NCBI GenBank assembly: GCA_963204745.1
Contig: CAUJHF010000030.1
Span: 36,434 to 100,433 of the forward strand
DNA from: Pseudomonadota bacterium
GTDB lineage: Bacteria; Pseudomonadota; Gammaproteobacteria; Steroidobacterales; GCA-2729495
Reading direction: 5' to 3'
Length of the DNA: 64,000 nucleotides
A program made the translations under genes and the position numbers. Under the pieces are notes generated by a model. That model ran no database searches. It was not told where the DNA came from and saw nothing but the letters and a program-made list of their open reading frames with translations. Below, in pieces: positions 9,109 to 17,300 of the stretch. The stretch's first letter is position 1, and each line of letters starts with the position of its first letter.

Positions 9109-10662
9109 TCATCGCACCGGCATTGCATCGAAGGCAATGCTGATGCGCTTTTCGCCGGAAGTAAACGGAATGGTGCGGTGATAGAAGGCCGACGGGAACA
9201 GCGCAAGCCGGCCCTCCTGCGGTGCAACCACGCGCAGCTCAGCCGGCGCCCGCACCAGCAGGCGTTCCGGCGGGCGGCTGAATTCCAGCGCACCGGGCAT
9301 CACTGGCCGCTTGCTCGCATCCGGCAGCGGCTGCATGTCCTGCGGTACGCGCACATAGTACGCACCGCTCAGCCAACCCAGCGGATGCATGTGCGGCGCC
9401 TGATGTCCGCCCGGCCCGAGCACGGTACCCCAGACCCGCAGCGTCCAGCGATCGGATGCGCGCGCCATCATCGGATGCGTGGCGAGACCTGTCCGCCTGA
9501 AGTACTCGGCACTGTCGCGGACTGCCGTATTGATCAGCTCACGCAGTGCGGAGAGTGCCGGATGCGCATCCAGATCGAGCTCGCCCGTCTGGCCACCGAG
9601 CCGCGTCGATTTGCCGAGCGGGTTGGTGTTCAACGAGGGGTCGCTCTCGATGCAGCGGGCAAGCTGCACATTGAAGTCAGCGAGATCGGCAAATCCCGCC
9701 GGCACCGCTGGCTCGATGACCCGAACGCAGCGCTCCAGGTCGAGAATCTGTCGCGCCTCATCGGCGCGACCGGCATCGCGCAGGGCGTAGGCATACACCG
9801 TCAGCACCAGGCACTCGCCCGGATGTCGGCAAAGAAAAGCTTCACACAGCGACAGCGCGGCGCCCATCCGGTCGTGCGCCGCCAGCAGGTTGGCAAGATC
9901 AGCCGTGGCACGCGCATTGTCCGGATTGATGCGCACCGCGGTGCGCAAGATCGCGATTGCCGCTTCATGCTCACCGAGCATGCGTCGCGCGAGGCCGAGG
10001 TTGATCAGCGCCATGTCATCGGCCGGCTGGATCTTCAGCGCGCGCTCGAGATCTGCAACAGCCTCCGCATAGCGTTCGATACCGCAAAGGACCGCCCCGC
10101 GCGCGACCAGCAGGAGCGCCCGGCCGGGCCAGTCCTTCAGCGCGACATCGCATTCGCCCAGCGCTTCATTGCCGCGGCCGGCTTCCAGCAAGGTATTGAT
10201 CAGGTTGCAGCGCACCTCGATATCGTCGGGGTCCAGCACCAGGGCACGACGATGACAGTCGGCAGCTTCATCCACATGGCCACGGTATTGCAGCAGGGCG
10301 CCGAGGTTGGCCAGTGCCCGCACGTGATCCGGCGCAAGGCGCACCGCTTCGCGCAGCGCTTTTTCCGCCTGCAGCAACTCACCCGTCGCCAGATAACAGA
10401 GACCGAGTTCGGCAGCTGCTTCCGCATCATCAGGCGCCACAGCGCATGCCTGTTGCAGCAGGCCCAGCGCATGTCCGGCATCGCCCTGCTCGCGCGCCAG
10501 CACGCCACAGAGCCGCAGGGCCCGGGCATGTTGCGGCTCAAGTTCCAGGAAAGCCGCGTAGCGTTGCCCTGCTTCGTCGAGCCGGCCGGCGCGATGCAAG
10601 GACATCGCCTCGCGCAGCAGCTTGCGGCTTTCAGCTTGTTCGATCAGGTTCACGGGCGGCAA
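9109..10662 (-). CDS. TPR-repeat protein with C-terminal putative 2OG-Fe(II) oxygenase domain
   Basis: About 517 residues. Residues about 10-310 are tandem tetratricopeptide repeats (for example AEAAAELGLCYLATGELLQAEKAL split over successive helices), a protein-interaction scaffold. The last ~200 residues resemble the putative 2OG-Fe(II) oxygenase family (TIGR02466-like): possible metal ligands His424/His426 in the HQAPHMHP segment before WLSGAYYV, a distal His495 in FYHRTIPF, and Arg506 in KRISIAFD for 2-oxoglutarate. The substrate is unknown; hydroxylation of a bound protein is plausible. The first in-frame starts are TTG 10662 and GTG 10653, both with weak ribosome-binding sites, so the start is uncertain. 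No signal peptide. Confidence 0.8.
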   Translation of the reverse strand: MPPVNLIEQAESRKLLREAMSLHRAGRLDEAGQRYAAFLELEPQHARALRLCGVLAREQGDAGHALGLLQQACAVAPDDAEAAAELGLCYLATGELLQAEKALREAVRLAPDHVRALANLGALLQYRGHVDEAADCHRRALVLDPDDIEVRCNLINTLLEAGRGNEALGECDVALKDWPGRALLLVARGAVLCGIERYAEAVADLERALKIQPADDMALINLGLARRMLGEHEAAIAILRTAVRINPDNARATADLANLLAAHDRMGAALSLCEAFLCRHPGECLVLTVYAYALRDAGRADEARQILDLERCVRVIEPAVPAGFADLADFNVQLARCIESDPSLNTNPLGKSTRLGGQTGELDLDAHPALSALRELINTAVRDSAEYFRRTGLATHPMMARASDRWTLRVWGTVLGPGGHQAPHMHPLGWLSGAYYVRVPQDMQPLPDASKRPVMPGALEFSRPPERLLVRAPAELRVVAPQEGRLALFPSAFYHRTIPFTSGEKRISIAFDAMPVR

Positions 10663-10706
10663 GGGTACAGATTCGAGATGGTGGAAAAAACAAGTGTCCG
10701 GTTAGT

Positions 10707-11219
10707 TCAGGCGTGATACCCGATCGCGCGCCACGCCGCCAGCTTGTCGGCCGGCGTGGTGCCGGCATTGGCCGGACTGGTGGATGGCAAAGTGGCATAA
10801 CGCAAGTCCGGGAACCGGAGAGCTAGCGTGGGCAACACCAGGCGACGATAAAGCTCGGCCGCGGTCTTGCCATTGAAGAACACCTGCGTGATCTGCAGAT
10901 GGCGCGAGAAAAACCGCATGAAATCATTGGGCAGCGCCGATGAGCGCCGGATATTCGAATCAAGGCTGCCCGGACGCTGACAGGATGCGAGGACATCCCA
11001 TAGCGCCACGCGGTGTGCAATCAGCGCCTCCAGCCGCTCCGCGTAAGGTGCCCTGCGGTCGATACCGTAAAGCTGCTCGACAATCTGCCAGAACAGGTTC
11101 TGCGGCTGCGCGTAGTACTGCCCTGCCGTCAGCGAGGCCACGCCCGGCATGGAGCCGAGCACCAGCATACGGGCATCGGGACGGGAGACCGGCGCAAAAC
11201 TGTTCAGGCGATCGGGCAT
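10707..11219 (-). CDS. DNA-deoxyinosine glycosylase / uracil-DNA glycosylase family protein
   Basis: A 170-residue protein of the UDG superfamily. ATG 11219 gives the family N terminus (MPDRLNSFAPV) right before the strand LVLGSMPGVASL, where the GSMPG loop replaces the GqDPY motif of classical uracil-DNA glycosylases. The following YYAQPQNLFW matches the motif that contacts the flipped base, and TLPSTSPANAG near residue 145 is the DNA-intercalation loop. Members of this group remove hypoxanthine (deaminated adenine) or uracil from DNA. Length is typical. It is divergent from the osmC-like gene. Confidence 0.85.
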   Translation of the reverse strand: MPDRLNSFAPVSRPDARMLVLGSMPGVASLTAGQYYAQPQNLFWQIVEQLYGIDRRAPYAERLEALIAHRVALWDVLASCQRPGSLDSNIRRSSALPNDFMRFFSRHLQITQVFFNGKTAAELYRRLVLPTLALRFPDLRYATLPSTSPANAGTTPADKLAAWRAIGYHA

Positions 11220-11298
11220 CGGGCTGAGATTATGCGCCGGACCATCGTGTTCTGTGGCATCTTCAGCTTCTGGCCCAACCATCCGAGCAGGAACATTC

Positions 11299-11745
11299 AT
11301 GTCCGAGCACACAGCCCTCATCCGCTGGCAGAACAGCAGCACGACCATGGACTACGACAGCTATCCGCGCGATCACAGCTGGGAATTCCCCGGCGGCCCG
11401 GCGGTGTGCGGCTCGGCCGCCGAAGGCTATGGCGGCGGTACAGGCTGCATCGATCCCGAAGAAGGGCTGGTCGCCTCGGCATCCGCCTGCCACATGCTGA
11501 CGTTTCTTGCTGTCGCGGCAAAGAAGAAGATGGTCGTGGCAAGCTACACCGACCAGCCCGTCGGGCATCTGGAGAAGAATGCGGAAGGCCGCATCGCTGT
11601 GACCCGCATCGAACTGCACCCGGTCGTGCAATTTGGTCCCGGCACCGAAGTATCGGCCGACGAGCTGCGGCGGCTGCACGACTCGGCACACCGTAACTGC
11701 TTTATTGCCAATTCGATCAGGGCCGAGGTAACGGTCGCCGGCTAG
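11299..11745 (+). CDS. OsmC family protein
   Basis: A 148-residue OsmC/Ohr-fold protein. ATG 11299 is preceded by AGCAGGAA; the frame extends upstream without family character. Two conserved cysteines are visible: one in the ASASACHMLTFL helix and one in HRNCFIANS near the C terminus, the pair that reduces organic hydroperoxides in this family. The motif PEEGLVASASACH is diagnostic. It likely acts in the cytoplasm on organic or lipid peroxides. It sits just ahead of the cupin and NO reductase genes on the same strand, which fits a peroxide/nitrosative stress cluster (inference). Confidence 0.88.
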   Translation: MSEHTALIRWQNSSTTMDYDSYPRDHSWEFPGGPAVCGSAAEGYGGGTGCIDPEEGLVASASACHMLTFLAVAAKKKMVVASYTDQPVGHLEKNAEGRIAVTRIELHPVVQFGPGTEVSADELRRLHDSAHRNCFIANSIRAEVTVAG

Positions 11746-11841
11746 CGTCGCCGGGCAGCCCGCAGGCAAGGAGTTGCCAGCCACCAGGAAGCAGGGCAAG
11801 GTAACTCTCCGCCAACAAGAAGATTCCCGTGGAGGAAAGAC

Positions 11842-12177
11842 ATGGCATTGCATCATGCGGAGTCCGGCGAAATCGTCGACATCCGGCCCCTTGGCAAACA
11901 GCTGAAAGACACCATCGCAACCACACTGGTGAAAACCGCTCACATGCAGGTTTTTCGCTTCATCCTGCAGAAGGGCGCCGAGTTTGCTGAGCACAAGGTG
12001 CACGGCGAGATCACGGTGCAGTGCCTGGAGGGCGTTGTTGAACTCGACTCCGGCGCACGTAAACAGACCCTGCGCGCCGGCGAGCTTGTCTACCTGAAGG
12101 GCGATGCCCCGCATGCGCTTCGCGGCGTCGAGGACGCGTCGGTACTGGTGACGATCGTGGCAAACCACAAGAGCTGA
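11842..12177 (+). CDS. Small cupin-domain protein
   Basis: A 111-residue single-domain cupin with a strong ribosome-binding site (GGAGGAAA). Cupin motif 1 is imperfect: GAEFAEHKVHGEITVQCLEG, with His at the usual first and second metal positions; motif 2 is GDAPHALRGVEDAS with one His. A metal site is possible. Short cupins of this kind are found near heme-copper NO reductase and denitrification genes in several proteobacteria. Its own function is unknown. A 12-bp hairpin follows the stop codon and separates it from the NO reductase. Confidence 0.85.
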   Translation: MALHHAESGEIVDIRPLGKQLKDTIATTLVKTAHMQVFRFILQKGAEFAEHKVHGEITVQCLEGVVELDSGARKQTLRAGELVYLKGDAPHALRGVEDASVLVTIVANHKS

Positions 12178-12202
12178 ATCGGCGACAGCTGCTGCGGGCC
12201 GA

Positions 12203-12230
12203 CCATCCTGCCGGAATCCCGGCAGGATGG
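12203..12230 (+). terminator. Strong 12-bp hairpin after the cupin gene
   Basis: CCATCCTGCCGG (12203-12214) and its exact reverse complement CCGGCAGGATGG (12219-12230) around a four-base loop. It begins 26 bases after the cupin stop codon. There is no clean T tract, so it is a probable but non-canonical terminator or an RNA 3'-end stabiliser isolating the cupin transcript from the NO reductase gene. Confidence 0.55.
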
Positions 12231-12239
12231 CAGGTCTAT

Positions 12240-12309
12240 AAGATATATCCCATATATTGCTTTTCAGAAGCTGCCGGGTACTATAAGAACTATCGTTAAT
12301 AGTTCTTAT
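12240..12309 (+). promoter_or_regulatory. qNOR promoter with an 11-5-11 perfect inverted-repeat operator
   Basis: ATAAGAACTAT (12283-12293) and ATAGTTCTTAT (12299-12309) form a perfect inverted repeat with a five-base spacer, ending 20 bases before the qNOR start. A candidate promoter is TTGCTT (12257-12262) with TACTAT (12279-12284) at 16 bases, so the repeat would cover the -10 and start site, a repressor position. Upstream, 12240-12262 is a second imperfect dyad (AAGATATAT..ATATATTGCTT) with AAG/CTT ends like the literature NsrR consensus. The adjacent NsrR-type gene is the obvious candidate regulator; which dyad it binds is undecided. Confidence 0.65.
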
Positions 12310-12329
12310 GAAACCTGGAAGGCTGACCC

Positions 12330-14609
12330 ATGCGCTCTCCCCGTCTGATCTGGCAAACCCTCGCCGTGGTTTTCGTTCTGTCCTTCGCTGTGCTCGGCTG
12401 GACAGGCCGGGAAATCTACCTCGCCGCGCCGCCAATTCCCGCGAGGGTTGTCGTCGATGACGGCAGCGTGATCTACAGCGGGGCTGATATCCAGCGTGGC
12501 CAGCAGGTCTGGCTCGCCGCCGGCGGCCAGCAACTCGGTTCGGTCTGGGGACACGGTGGCTACGTGGCGCCGGACTGGTCGGCCGACTGGCTGCACCGCG
12601 AAGCGCTGGCACTGCGGGAAGAACTGGCGATCAGCATCTTTGCGACGCCATACGCAGAACTTGCCTTCGAACAACGTGCCGGCGTCGACGCACGTGTCCG
12701 GCTGATGATGCGCCGCAACGACTACGACGCTGACAGCGGGACGCTGCGCATCTCCGCGGCCAGGGCTGCAGCCATCAGCACAGTCGCGACACATTATGGT
12801 GAATTGTTCGGCAACGGGCAGGCGCTGGACACGCTGCGCGAGCAGTATGCGATGAGCACCGATACCGTGCCGGCCGCAGCCGATCGTCGGGCGCTCTCGG
12901 CTTTCTTCTTCTGGTCGTCATGGGCTGCAGCCACCGACCGTCCGGGAGAAACCGGCATCTCCTACACCAGCAACTGGCCGCACGAGCCGCTGGTCGGCAA
13001 CCGCATGACCGCCGGCAGCGCCATCTGGTCGATCGTCAGCGTCATTCTGCTCATCGCCGGGATTGCCGCCATGCTCTGGTATCACAGTGCGCAACATGAG
13101 CCTGAGCCACCGGCAGTGCCGGCCAGGGATCCGCTGTTTGGTGCACAAGCGACCGCCTCAATGCTTGCGACCCGCAAATACTTCTTCGCCGTCGTCGGGA
13201 TCCTGCTCCTGCAGGTCGCGATGGGGGTCGTCACCGCACACTATGCTGTCGAAGGACAGACCTTCTTCTCCTTGCCGCTCGGCGAACTGCTGCCCTATGT
13301 GGTGAGCCGCACGATCCACACGCAGACCGGCATCTTCTGGATCGCAACCGCCTGGCTCGCCACCGGGCTCTATATCGCTCCGCTGCTCTCGGGCAAGGAA
13401 CCTGCCGGCCAGAAGCTCGGCGTCGATCTGCTGTTCTGGGCGCTGGTCGCCATCGTGGTCGGCTCAACCCTTACCGGCTGGCTCGGTACGCTGCAGGCGC
13501 GCGGCACAGACTATGCGTTCTGGATCGGCAACCAGGGCCTGGAGTTCACCAGCATGGGACGCGTATGGCAGATCCTGCTGTTTGTCGGCCTGATGTTCTG
13601 GCTGTTCCTGCTCGGCCGCGCGCTGTGGCCGGCACTGCGCCAGCCAGGGGAAACGCGCGGCCTGATCGCCATGGTGTTTCTGTCGGCCACCTGCATCGGC
13701 GGCTTCTATGCCACCTCGCTGGTCTGGGGCCAGGAAACGCACTACTCGATGATTGAATACTGGCGCTGGTGGCTGGTGCACCTGTGGGTGGAGGGCTTCT
13801 TCGAAGTGTTTGCCACCGCGGTGGTAGCCCTGATCTTCACACGGCTCGGACTGATCCGGACCAGCACCGCCAACGTTGCCATCGTCATGGAGACCACGGT
13901 GTTTCTGTTCGGCGGCATCCTCGGCACGCTGCACCATCTGTATTTCACCGGTGCACCGACCTCGGTGATCGCACTCGGCGCGGTGTTCTCGGCCATGGAA
14001 GTGGTGCCTCTGGCACTGGTCGGGATCGAAGGCTATCGCACATACCTGCGCAGCAAGGCGGCACCGTGGGTCGCGAGCTATCGCTGGCCGATCCTCTTCT
14101 TTATCGCCGTCGGCTTCTGGAACACGGTCGGCGCAGGGCTGCTCGGCTTCTCCATCAACCCGCCCGCATCGCTCTATTTCGTGCAGGGGCTTAACCTGAC
14201 GGCAGCCCACGGGCATGCGGCACTGTTCGGCGTTTACGGCATGCTCGGCATCGGCTTGATGCTCTTTTGCCTGCGCGGCCTTTATGCGCCCGGCCGGCAT
14301 GCCGAAGCCCTGGTGGGCAAGGCCTTCTGGTGCCTCAACGCAGGGCTGGCCATGATGGTGTTCATGTCCCTCCTGCCCGCCGGCATCTATCAGGCAGCGG
14401 CAAGTATCACGCAGGGCCTGTGGTATGCGCGCTCGCCGGAAATCGTGCACTCGCCGGTCATGGAGTTCCTGGTCTGGATGCGGGTGCCCGGCGACATCGT
14501 CTTTGCACTCGGCGTCCTCGCACTGTCCGCCTATGTACTGAAACTCCTCGGGCGGGAGCCCGGGGAGCTCAGGCAAGGCAAACTCGCGTCGGCCAGTGAA
14601 ACCGCCTGA
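12330..14609 (+). CDS. norB: Quinol-dependent nitric oxide reductase (qNOR, NorZ/NorB)
   Basis: A 759-residue integral inner-membrane enzyme reducing 2 NO to N2O with electrons from quinol. The N-terminal helix and periplasmic cytochrome-c-like extension without a heme CXXCH (about 1-220) mark the single-subunit quinol form. The heme-copper core follows with about 12 helices; conserved histidines are visible in SRTIHTQTGIFWI, in VHLWVEGFFEVF (with the catalytic-site Glu), in LHHLYFTGAP and in AAHGHAALFGVYG. GGAAGG lies seven bases ahead of the ATG. With the palindromic operator and nsrR directly downstream it is most likely a NO detoxification enzyme, since no other denitrification genes are seen. 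Confidence 0.95.
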   Translation: MRSPRLIWQTLAVVFVLSFAVLGWTGREIYLAAPPIPARVVVDDGSVIYSGADIQRGQQVWLAAGGQQLGSVWGHGGYVAPDWSADWLHREALALREELAISIFATPYAELAFEQRAGVDARVRLMMRRNDYDADSGTLRISAARAAAISTVATHYGELFGNGQALDTLREQYAMSTDTVPAAADRRALSAFFFWSSWAAATDRPGETGISYTSNWPHEPLVGNRMTAGSAIWSIVSVILLIAGIAAMLWYHSAQHEPEPPAVPARDPLFGAQATASMLATRKYFFAVVGILLLQVAMGVVTAHYAVEGQTFFSLPLGELLPYVVSRTIHTQTGIFWIATAWLATGLYIAPLLSGKEPAGQKLGVDLLFWALVAIVVGSTLTGWLGTLQARGTDYAFWIGNQGLEFTSMGRVWQILLFVGLMFWLFLLGRALWPALRQPGETRGLIAMVFLSATCIGGFYATSLVWGQETHYSMIEYWRWWLVHLWVEGFFEVFATAVVALIFTRLGLIRTSTANVAIVMETTVFLFGGILGTLHHLYFTGAPTSVIALGAVFSAMEVVPLALVGIEGYRTYLRSKAAPWVASYRWPILFFIAVGFWNTVGAGLLGFSINPPASLYFVQGLNLTAAHGHAALFGVYGMLGIGLMLFCLRGLYAPGRHAEALVGKAFWCLNAGLAMMVFMSLLPAGIYQAAASITQGLWYARSPEIVHSPVMEFLVWMRVPGDIVFALGVLALSAYVLKLLGREPGELRQGKLASASETA

Positions 14610-14633
14610 GCCGGCTCAGGCATAATATGCAGC

Positions 14634-15089
14634 ATGCGCCTCACGACATTTACCGATTACAACCTGCGCGTGCTCATCTATCTGGCCATCCAGCCGGACA
14701 AGCGGGCCACCATTGCCGAGATCGCCGCTGCCTTCGGGATTTCAGAGAGTCATCTGATGAAGGTGGTGCACTTCCTCGGCAAGCACGGGATTCTTGCCAA
14801 CGTGCGCGGCAAGGGTGGCGGGCTTACGCTCGCCAAGCCTGCGGAGGAAATCAATGTCGGTGCCATCGTGCAGCTTACCGAGGCCGACGCCCTGCTCGCC
14901 GAGTGCTTCAACGACGAGCACAACGCCTGTGTCATCACCCGCGTCTGCCAGCTGCGCCGGGTGCTTGGTGAGGCGGCAAAGGCCTTCAGTGATGTTCTCA
15001 ACCAGTACACCGTCGCTGACCTGATCAGCGAGCGCCCCAAGCTGGCCCGCATCCTGTCGATTCCGATAGAGTCTGTGGGACGGAGGTAA
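14634..15089 (+). CDS. nsrR: Rrf2-family nitric-oxide-sensing repressor NsrR
   Basis: A 151-residue Rrf2-type winged-helix regulator. The HTH is in TIAEIAAAFGISESHLMKVVHFLGK and the wing in VRGKGGGLTLAK. Three cysteines, Cys91, Cys99 and Cys105 (ECFNDEHNAC then VITRVC), match the iron-sulfur ligand pattern of NsrR and are followed by the typical LRRVLGEA..AFSDVLNQYTVADL. In this family a Fe-S cluster reacts with NO and releases DNA. It starts 24 bases after qNOR, same strand, consistent with an autoregulated norB-nsrR operon controlled by the upstream inverted repeat. Confidence 0.93.
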   Translation: MRLTTFTDYNLRVLIYLAIQPDKRATIAEIAAAFGISESHLMKVVHFLGKHGILANVRGKGGGLTLAKPAEEINVGAIVQLTEADALLAECFNDEHNACVITRVCQLRRVLGEAAKAFSDVLNQYTVADLISERPKLARILSIPIESVGRR

Positions 15090-15161
15090 GGCGCCGTCGA
15101 CTGCGCCGGGCCGTTGGGCCCTGCCGTCAGTTGTTGTCGGCAAGCACACCCGCAACGCCGC

Positions 15162-15644
15162 TCACTGGTAAGGCTCTCCGCTCTTGTGCCGGAACTGCCA
15201 TGAGCCGTCTGCAAGGTACGCCTCCAGATCATCATCGGGGTAACAGACGCCATCACCGGGAGTGCGGTCGCCGACCTCAAGGTAAACGACCACGGCACTG
15301 CTACGGTTAACCAGGTGGTGGCCACCACCCTCCCCGGCCCTGAATCCTGCACACATGCCCGGGGCCAGCAAGGTTTCTCCGGCGTCGGTAACAAGGCTCG
15401 GGGTGCCCTCGAGGATAAAGACAAACTCGTCCTGCCTGGTGTGTGAATGCCGGAGCGCCGATACAGAACCCGGCTCCATGCGGACAAGATTCACCCCGAA
15501 GTTGGTGAGCCCGAAGACTTCACCGAGCTGGCGCTTGACGCGGCCGCTTACCCGCGAAGCAAACGGTTCCGGATAGCTCGACGGGCTGGTTCGTGGCGCA
15601 ACGTCACGGGCTGCGACCGCAACACGCTTTTTGTCACTCGACAT
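15162..15644 (-). CDS. Cupin-2 domain protein
   Basis: A 160-residue cytoplasmic cupin. The barrel motif 1 reads RHSHTRQDEFVFILEG (His-x-His and Glu ligands present) and motif 2 is FRAGEGGGHHLVNRSSA with the last His, so the metal site looks intact. The C terminus has a conserved YPDDDLEA..DGSWQFRHKSGEPY segment typical of a group of proteobacterial cupins adjacent to PPOX or glutathione-related genes. Substrate unknown. It is convergent with nsrR and separated by 72 bases. Confidence 0.85.
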   Translation of the reverse strand: MSSDKKRVAVAARDVAPRTSPSSYPEPFASRVSGRVKRQLGEVFGLTNFGVNLVRMEPGSVSALRHSHTRQDEFVFILEGTPSLVTDAGETLLAPGMCAGFRAGEGGGHHLVNRSSAVVVYLEVGDRTPGDGVCYPDDDLEAYLADGSWQFRHKSGEPYQ

Positions 15645-15804
15645 CCGTTTTCTGCCTTCCCTGTACCGCTGATCCGATTCTCATACATCAACGCGCGAGC
15701 TCAAAGGCCCCATGCAATCGTTCTGTCGCCATCTGCGCGCCAGGCGAGCGGCTCACAGGAAGATGGTCACGACCATGGCGGCGATACCGCCACCTGCGAA
15801 AGAT

Positions 15805-16323
15805 TCATCGCGCCTGGCGCAACCACTTCTGCTTTGCACCGAAGCCCAGCTTCCACAGCCAGGTTTCTGTGTAGAGAATCTTGTCGGGAACGATCTTCAC
15901 AACCTGACGTTCGAAGGGTTTGCTGGTGTCCATGGCCAGATCGCTCACCCATTCGTGCCAGCGAAAGATCTGCATGCCGCGCTCCCAGCCGGGCGCGTGC
16001 GGCTCGATGATCGTGGCACGGCCGAAGAGCTGCACGCCCCGGGCACTGTGCCAGCCGTGGTAGGCCCCATGCACAGCGACCGAGATGCGCGAATCGCGCT
16101 GCAGGGCCTTGAGCTTGGGTGTACCGGGGTCGGGCAGGATGTAGAGATCGAGACCGTCGGCGTAGTACTCGATGGGACTCGCGATCGGGCCGCTCTTGCC
16201 GATGGTCGCCATCACACACATGTTGGTGGAGCCCAGCAGTTGCTGGATCCGGTCTTCGAGCTGCTCGCGCGGCAGCACGGTCGTGGGCCAGGGTGGTTCA
16301 ACCCAGCGATATGCGGTGCTCAT
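15805..16323 (-). CDS. Pyridoxamine 5'-phosphate oxidase-like flavin/F420-fold protein
   Basis: A 172-residue split beta-barrel protein. ATG 16323 has GAGGAG at a good distance; the longer frame upstream has no family character. The domain (about 20-150) shows MCVMATIGKSGPIASPIEYYADGLDLYIL and ISVAVHGAYHGWHSARGVQLFGRATII, the pattern of FMN-binding PPOX-like proteins. The C-terminal VPDKILYTETWLWKLGF is common to members that accompany lipid or xenobiotic oxidoreductases. It begins 35 bases after the Rieske gene and likely belongs to the same operon. The substrate is unknown. Confidence 0.85.
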   Translation of the reverse strand: MSTAYRWVEPPWPTTVLPREQLEDRIQQLLGSTNMCVMATIGKSGPIASPIEYYADGLDLYILPDPGTPKLKALQRDSRISVAVHGAYHGWHSARGVQLFGRATIIEPHAPGWERGMQIFRWHEWVSDLAMDTSKPFERQVVKIVPDKILYTETWLWKLGFGAKQKWLRQAR

Positions 16324-16358
16324 GGTGTGCTCCTCGGATAATGAACAAATCCTGTCAC

Positions 16359-17300
16359 TCAGCGCTGCGCATCGGCCACGGAAAGCGCGCATCGCCGCTC
16401 GGCGTACGCCACATCTTCGACCCACAGGCGTGCCGCGCGTTTTTCGATCAGCGGGCGGATCCAGCGTGCCAGGGGCAGCACGTATTTCATCTGTGGCCGG
16501 TCTGAAGCAGCGAGCGTGGACTCGATGACAGCGCAATGCGTATCGTCGATCGGCGTGGCATGTGTCTCGACCACCGAGCCCACGCCATCCCCGCCGACGA
16601 TGGTCATGACGATCGTGCGCGGCTCCGGGCAGTGAAAGCGCGCATCCACCTCGACAGCCAGCCGGCCGAGCACGAGGAAAGCCACGCGCACGATGATGTC
16701 CTCATCGCTCCGCTCGATGACACGCAGGCGGCCGAAGGTGTGCGGGTGATAATGCGCACCGTGCCAGGGATCGAGCCGGTTGGCGAGGATGTCTTCCGGA
16801 CGGCACCGGGCTTCCATGCGCACCGTGGCGTCCAGATATGTTGCCGGGCGCGGCGCCATGATGGGCCCTTCGGTGGGCTGCTCACCGCAATCGTCAAGCC
16901 GCACCCACACCAGCACGCCGTCATCATGTACCGGCAATGGCGCCCAGTTCCCCATCGGCCGCTCGCCGAGTTCCAGCCCGTGCCAGGGGCAAACCAGGCA
17001 GCCGTTGCGTACCGCGCCGGCACTTAGCGATGCGCCCAGATGCGGACAGGTGTCGGAGGCGGCCATCAGGCCGCTTTTCCCCTGCCAGAAAACGAATTCA
17101 CGATCATCGATGCGGTAGCGGCGCGGTTGTGCACCGAACTTCCGGCGATCATCAACAACAAACCAGCCGCCGCCGGGCTTGTTCAGCGCGCGCTGCAGCG
17201 CCTGACCGATCCAGCGCGGATCCGCCTGCTGCCAGTCAGGCAGCGTCGAGGTGACCGGGCGTGGCTCGAGTTCACGACCGAAGATGATCAGATCACTCAT
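16359..17300 (-). CDS. Rieske [2Fe-2S] protein (DUF5914-like), partner of the FAD desaturase
   Basis: A 313-residue protein. A Rieske domain occupies about 40-135, with cluster ligands in CPHLGAS and CPWHGLELG (Cys-x-His and Cys-x2-His). The C-terminal part (about 150-300) is not the usual catalytic domain of ring-hydroxylating oxygenases in an obvious way, but RLDPWHGAHYHPHTFG could supply iron ligands. It overlaps the FAD-dependent desaturase by four bases (ATGA), so the two are translationally coupled and probably act together. Rieske/desaturase partnerships are known for carotenoid beta-ring desaturase/methylases; that link is inference here. Confidence 0.85.
   Translation of the reverse strand: MSDLIIFGRELEPRPVTSTLPDWQQADPRWIGQALQRALNKPGGGWFVVDDRRKFGAQPRRYRIDDREFVFWQGKSGLMAASDTCPHLGASLSAGAVRNGCLVCPWHGLELGERPMGNWAPLPVHDDGVLVWVRLDDCGEQPTEGPIMAPRPATYLDATVRMEARCRPEDILANRLDPWHGAHYHPHTFGRLRVIERSDEDIIVRVAFLVLGRLAVEVDARFHCPEPRTIVMTIVGGDGVGSVVETHATPIDDTHCAVIESTLAASDRPQMKYVLPLARWIRPLIEKRAARLWVEDVAYAERRCALSVADAQR

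Noticed and set aside
8467..10716. A 749-codon open frame on the forward strand
   Set aside because: It lies antisense to the TPR-oxygenase and lipoprotein genes, has biased low-complexity Arg/His/Gln content and no family features. GC-rich codon bias creates such shadows.
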